64,000 nt of DNA from Pedobacter sp. W3I1 (GTDB taxonomy: Bacteria; Bacteroidota; Bacteroidia; Sphingobacteriales; Sphingobacteriaceae), in the NCBI RefSeq assembly GCF_030816015.1, contig NZ_JAUSXN010000001.1, forward strand, positions 4,154,001 to 4,218,000, given 5' to 3'. The first letter of the stretch is position 1. Each line of letters begins with the position of its first letter. Below, in pieces: positions 63,258 to 64,000 of the stretch. Below the pieces are notes generated by a model. It was not told the DNA's origin, made no database searches, and saw nothing but the letters and a program-made list of their open reading frames with translations. A program made the position numbers and the translations under genes.

Positions 63258-64000
63258 CTACTTTTTATAGTTTTTATACCTCAGCAACGCTTCTAAATAA
63301 TAATAATCGGCATAGCTCAGTGGTACATCAACTTCACTATTTGAGGGCTTTGAACCTGTGCTGTGCAATAAAATAAAACCTTTAGCTGTTCCTATCGGCG
63401 CAGCAAAAGCAGTACTTAAACTTTTTAAAATCTGATTTGCCTTTTGGTAGTAATTATTGCTATTCTTGCTGTATCTGCTTAATTCATACAAACCAGAAGC
63501 CATAACCGCTGCAGCAGATGCGTCTCTTGGTTCATTGGGAATTTGAGGGGCATCGAAATCCCAGTAAGGCACCAGATCTTTAGGCATATTTGGATGAGCA
63601 AAAATAAACCTGGCAATATTTTCCGCCTGTTTTAAATAGGCTGGATTTTTGGTGTACCGGTAACATAAGGTGTAACCATATAAAGCCCAGGCCTGCCCGC
63701 GTGCCCAGGCAGATGAGTTACGATAGCCCTGGTGAGTGGTTTTCTTGATTACCTTACCTGTTTCAGGATCATACTCTACCACATGATAAGAACTAAAATC
63801 TTCGCGGAAATGATTTTTCATGGTGGTGTTGGCATGGCTAACCGCAATTTTATGGAAGGCTGAATCTCCGGTTAATTTAGTTGCTTCGAATAACAGTTCC
63901 AGATTCATCATGTTATCGATAATCACAGGGTTAACCCATTTATCCCTGCTATGGTCCCAGGACAGGATTACTCCTGTTTTAGGATTAAAGCGGGTTGCCA
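63258..64000 (-). CDS. GH88 unsaturated glucuronyl hydrolase, 5' part beyond the window
   Basis: About 247 C-terminal residues are visible; the frame stays open to the window edge (FNPKTGVILSWDHSRDKW precedes the first internal Met). The GH88 pattern is clear: NPVIIDNMMNLELLFEATKLTGD (Asp in IIDNMMN), HANTTMKNHFREDFSSYHVVEYD, QGYRNSSAWARGQAWALYGYT (key SAWARGQAW) and a C-terminal PLSYADYYYLEALLRYK. It acts after a lyase by hydrolysing the delta-4,5 uronic acid from disaccharides. It is the upstream member of the GH88-PL6-GH29-GH105 run, 35 bp before PL6. Confidence 0.92.
   Translation of the reverse strand, partial: ATRFNPKTGVILSWDHSRDKWVNPVIIDNMMNLELLFEATKLTGDSAFHKIAVSHANTTMKNHFREDFSSYHVVEYDPETGKVIKKTTHQGYRNSSAWARGQAWALYGYTLCYRYTKNPAYLKQAENIARFIFAHPNMPKDLVPYWDFDAPQIPNEPRDASAAAVMASGLYELSRYSKNSNNYYQKANQILKSLSTAFAAPIGTAKGFILLHSTGSKPSNSEVDVPLSYADYYYLEALLRYKNYKK

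Overview
The window looks like chromosomal DNA of a soil-type Bacteroidota, most likely Sphingobacteriaceae (Pedobacter- or Mucilaginibacter-like). That is an inference from two SusC/SusD transport systems, a FecI/FecR sigma/anti-sigma pair, perfect TAnnTTTG -7 elements, the typical small receiver proteins and a large set of polysaccharide-degrading enzymes. No tRNA, rRNA or CRISPR array was seen.

Layout. (1) 1-9 kb: the tail of a GIN-domain protein, an ABC-F ATPase, and a leftward operon of SusC transporter, SusD lipoprotein and a secreted endonuclease/exonuclease/phosphatase. (2) 9-17 kb: accessory redox and stress genes (Ntn amidohydrolase, AraC regulator, quinone reductase-like enzyme, Old Yellow Enzyme, NTF2-like protein, two tandem MmcQ/YjbR proteins, a luciferase-like monooxygenase) among gene remnants: an SDR scrap, a gutted Old Yellow Enzyme paralogue, and an NmrA-like gene split by a small palindromic element. 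(3) 17-29 kb: signalling. There are three histidine kinases, one with a 63-bp tandem repeat coding a coiled coil, and single-domain receivers, interrupted by an IS110 element. An LLM oxidoreductase, an MscS channel and a DUF4142 protein follow. (4) 29-36 kb: a 733-residue protein of unknown function, then a tight SDR / beta-propeller lactonase / zinc dehydrogenase operon that reads like an oxidative sugar pathway. (5) 36-42 kb: small and hypothetical genes, a GT39-like glycosyltransferase, a frameshifted DJ-1/PfpI protein flanked by two small acidic proteins, and another receiver. (6) 42.8-53.5 kb: a polysaccharide-utilisation operon (FecI, FecR, STN-type SusC, SusD, IPT/NHL lipoprotein, beta-helix protein, truncated LacI). 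(7) 53.4-64 kb: carbohydrate enzymes GH89 and GH35 (divergent, with a 19-bp perfect inverted repeat between them), an AraC regulator, GH105, GH29, PL6 and GH88.

How it works together. Regions 6 and 7 together form a glycan-degradation locus. The enzymes would remove alpha-GlcNAc, beta-Gal and alpha-Fuc, cleave uronate-containing chains (PL6) and hydrolyse the unsaturated uronyl products (GH88, GH105); oligosaccharides would enter through the STN-type SusCD pair under FecI/FecR control. The substrate is unknown but should be acidic and branched.

Main points for follow-up: the double LacI-type palindrome in the GH89/GH35 promoter region next to a lacI gene cut off at the GH89 3' end; four single-base frameshifts in three genes (assembly error or real decay); a modular family of MITE-like elements, one with a near-perfect 10-bp target duplication whose removal restores a Rossmann motif; and the long 5' non-coding region of the IS110 element, a likely bridge-RNA locus.
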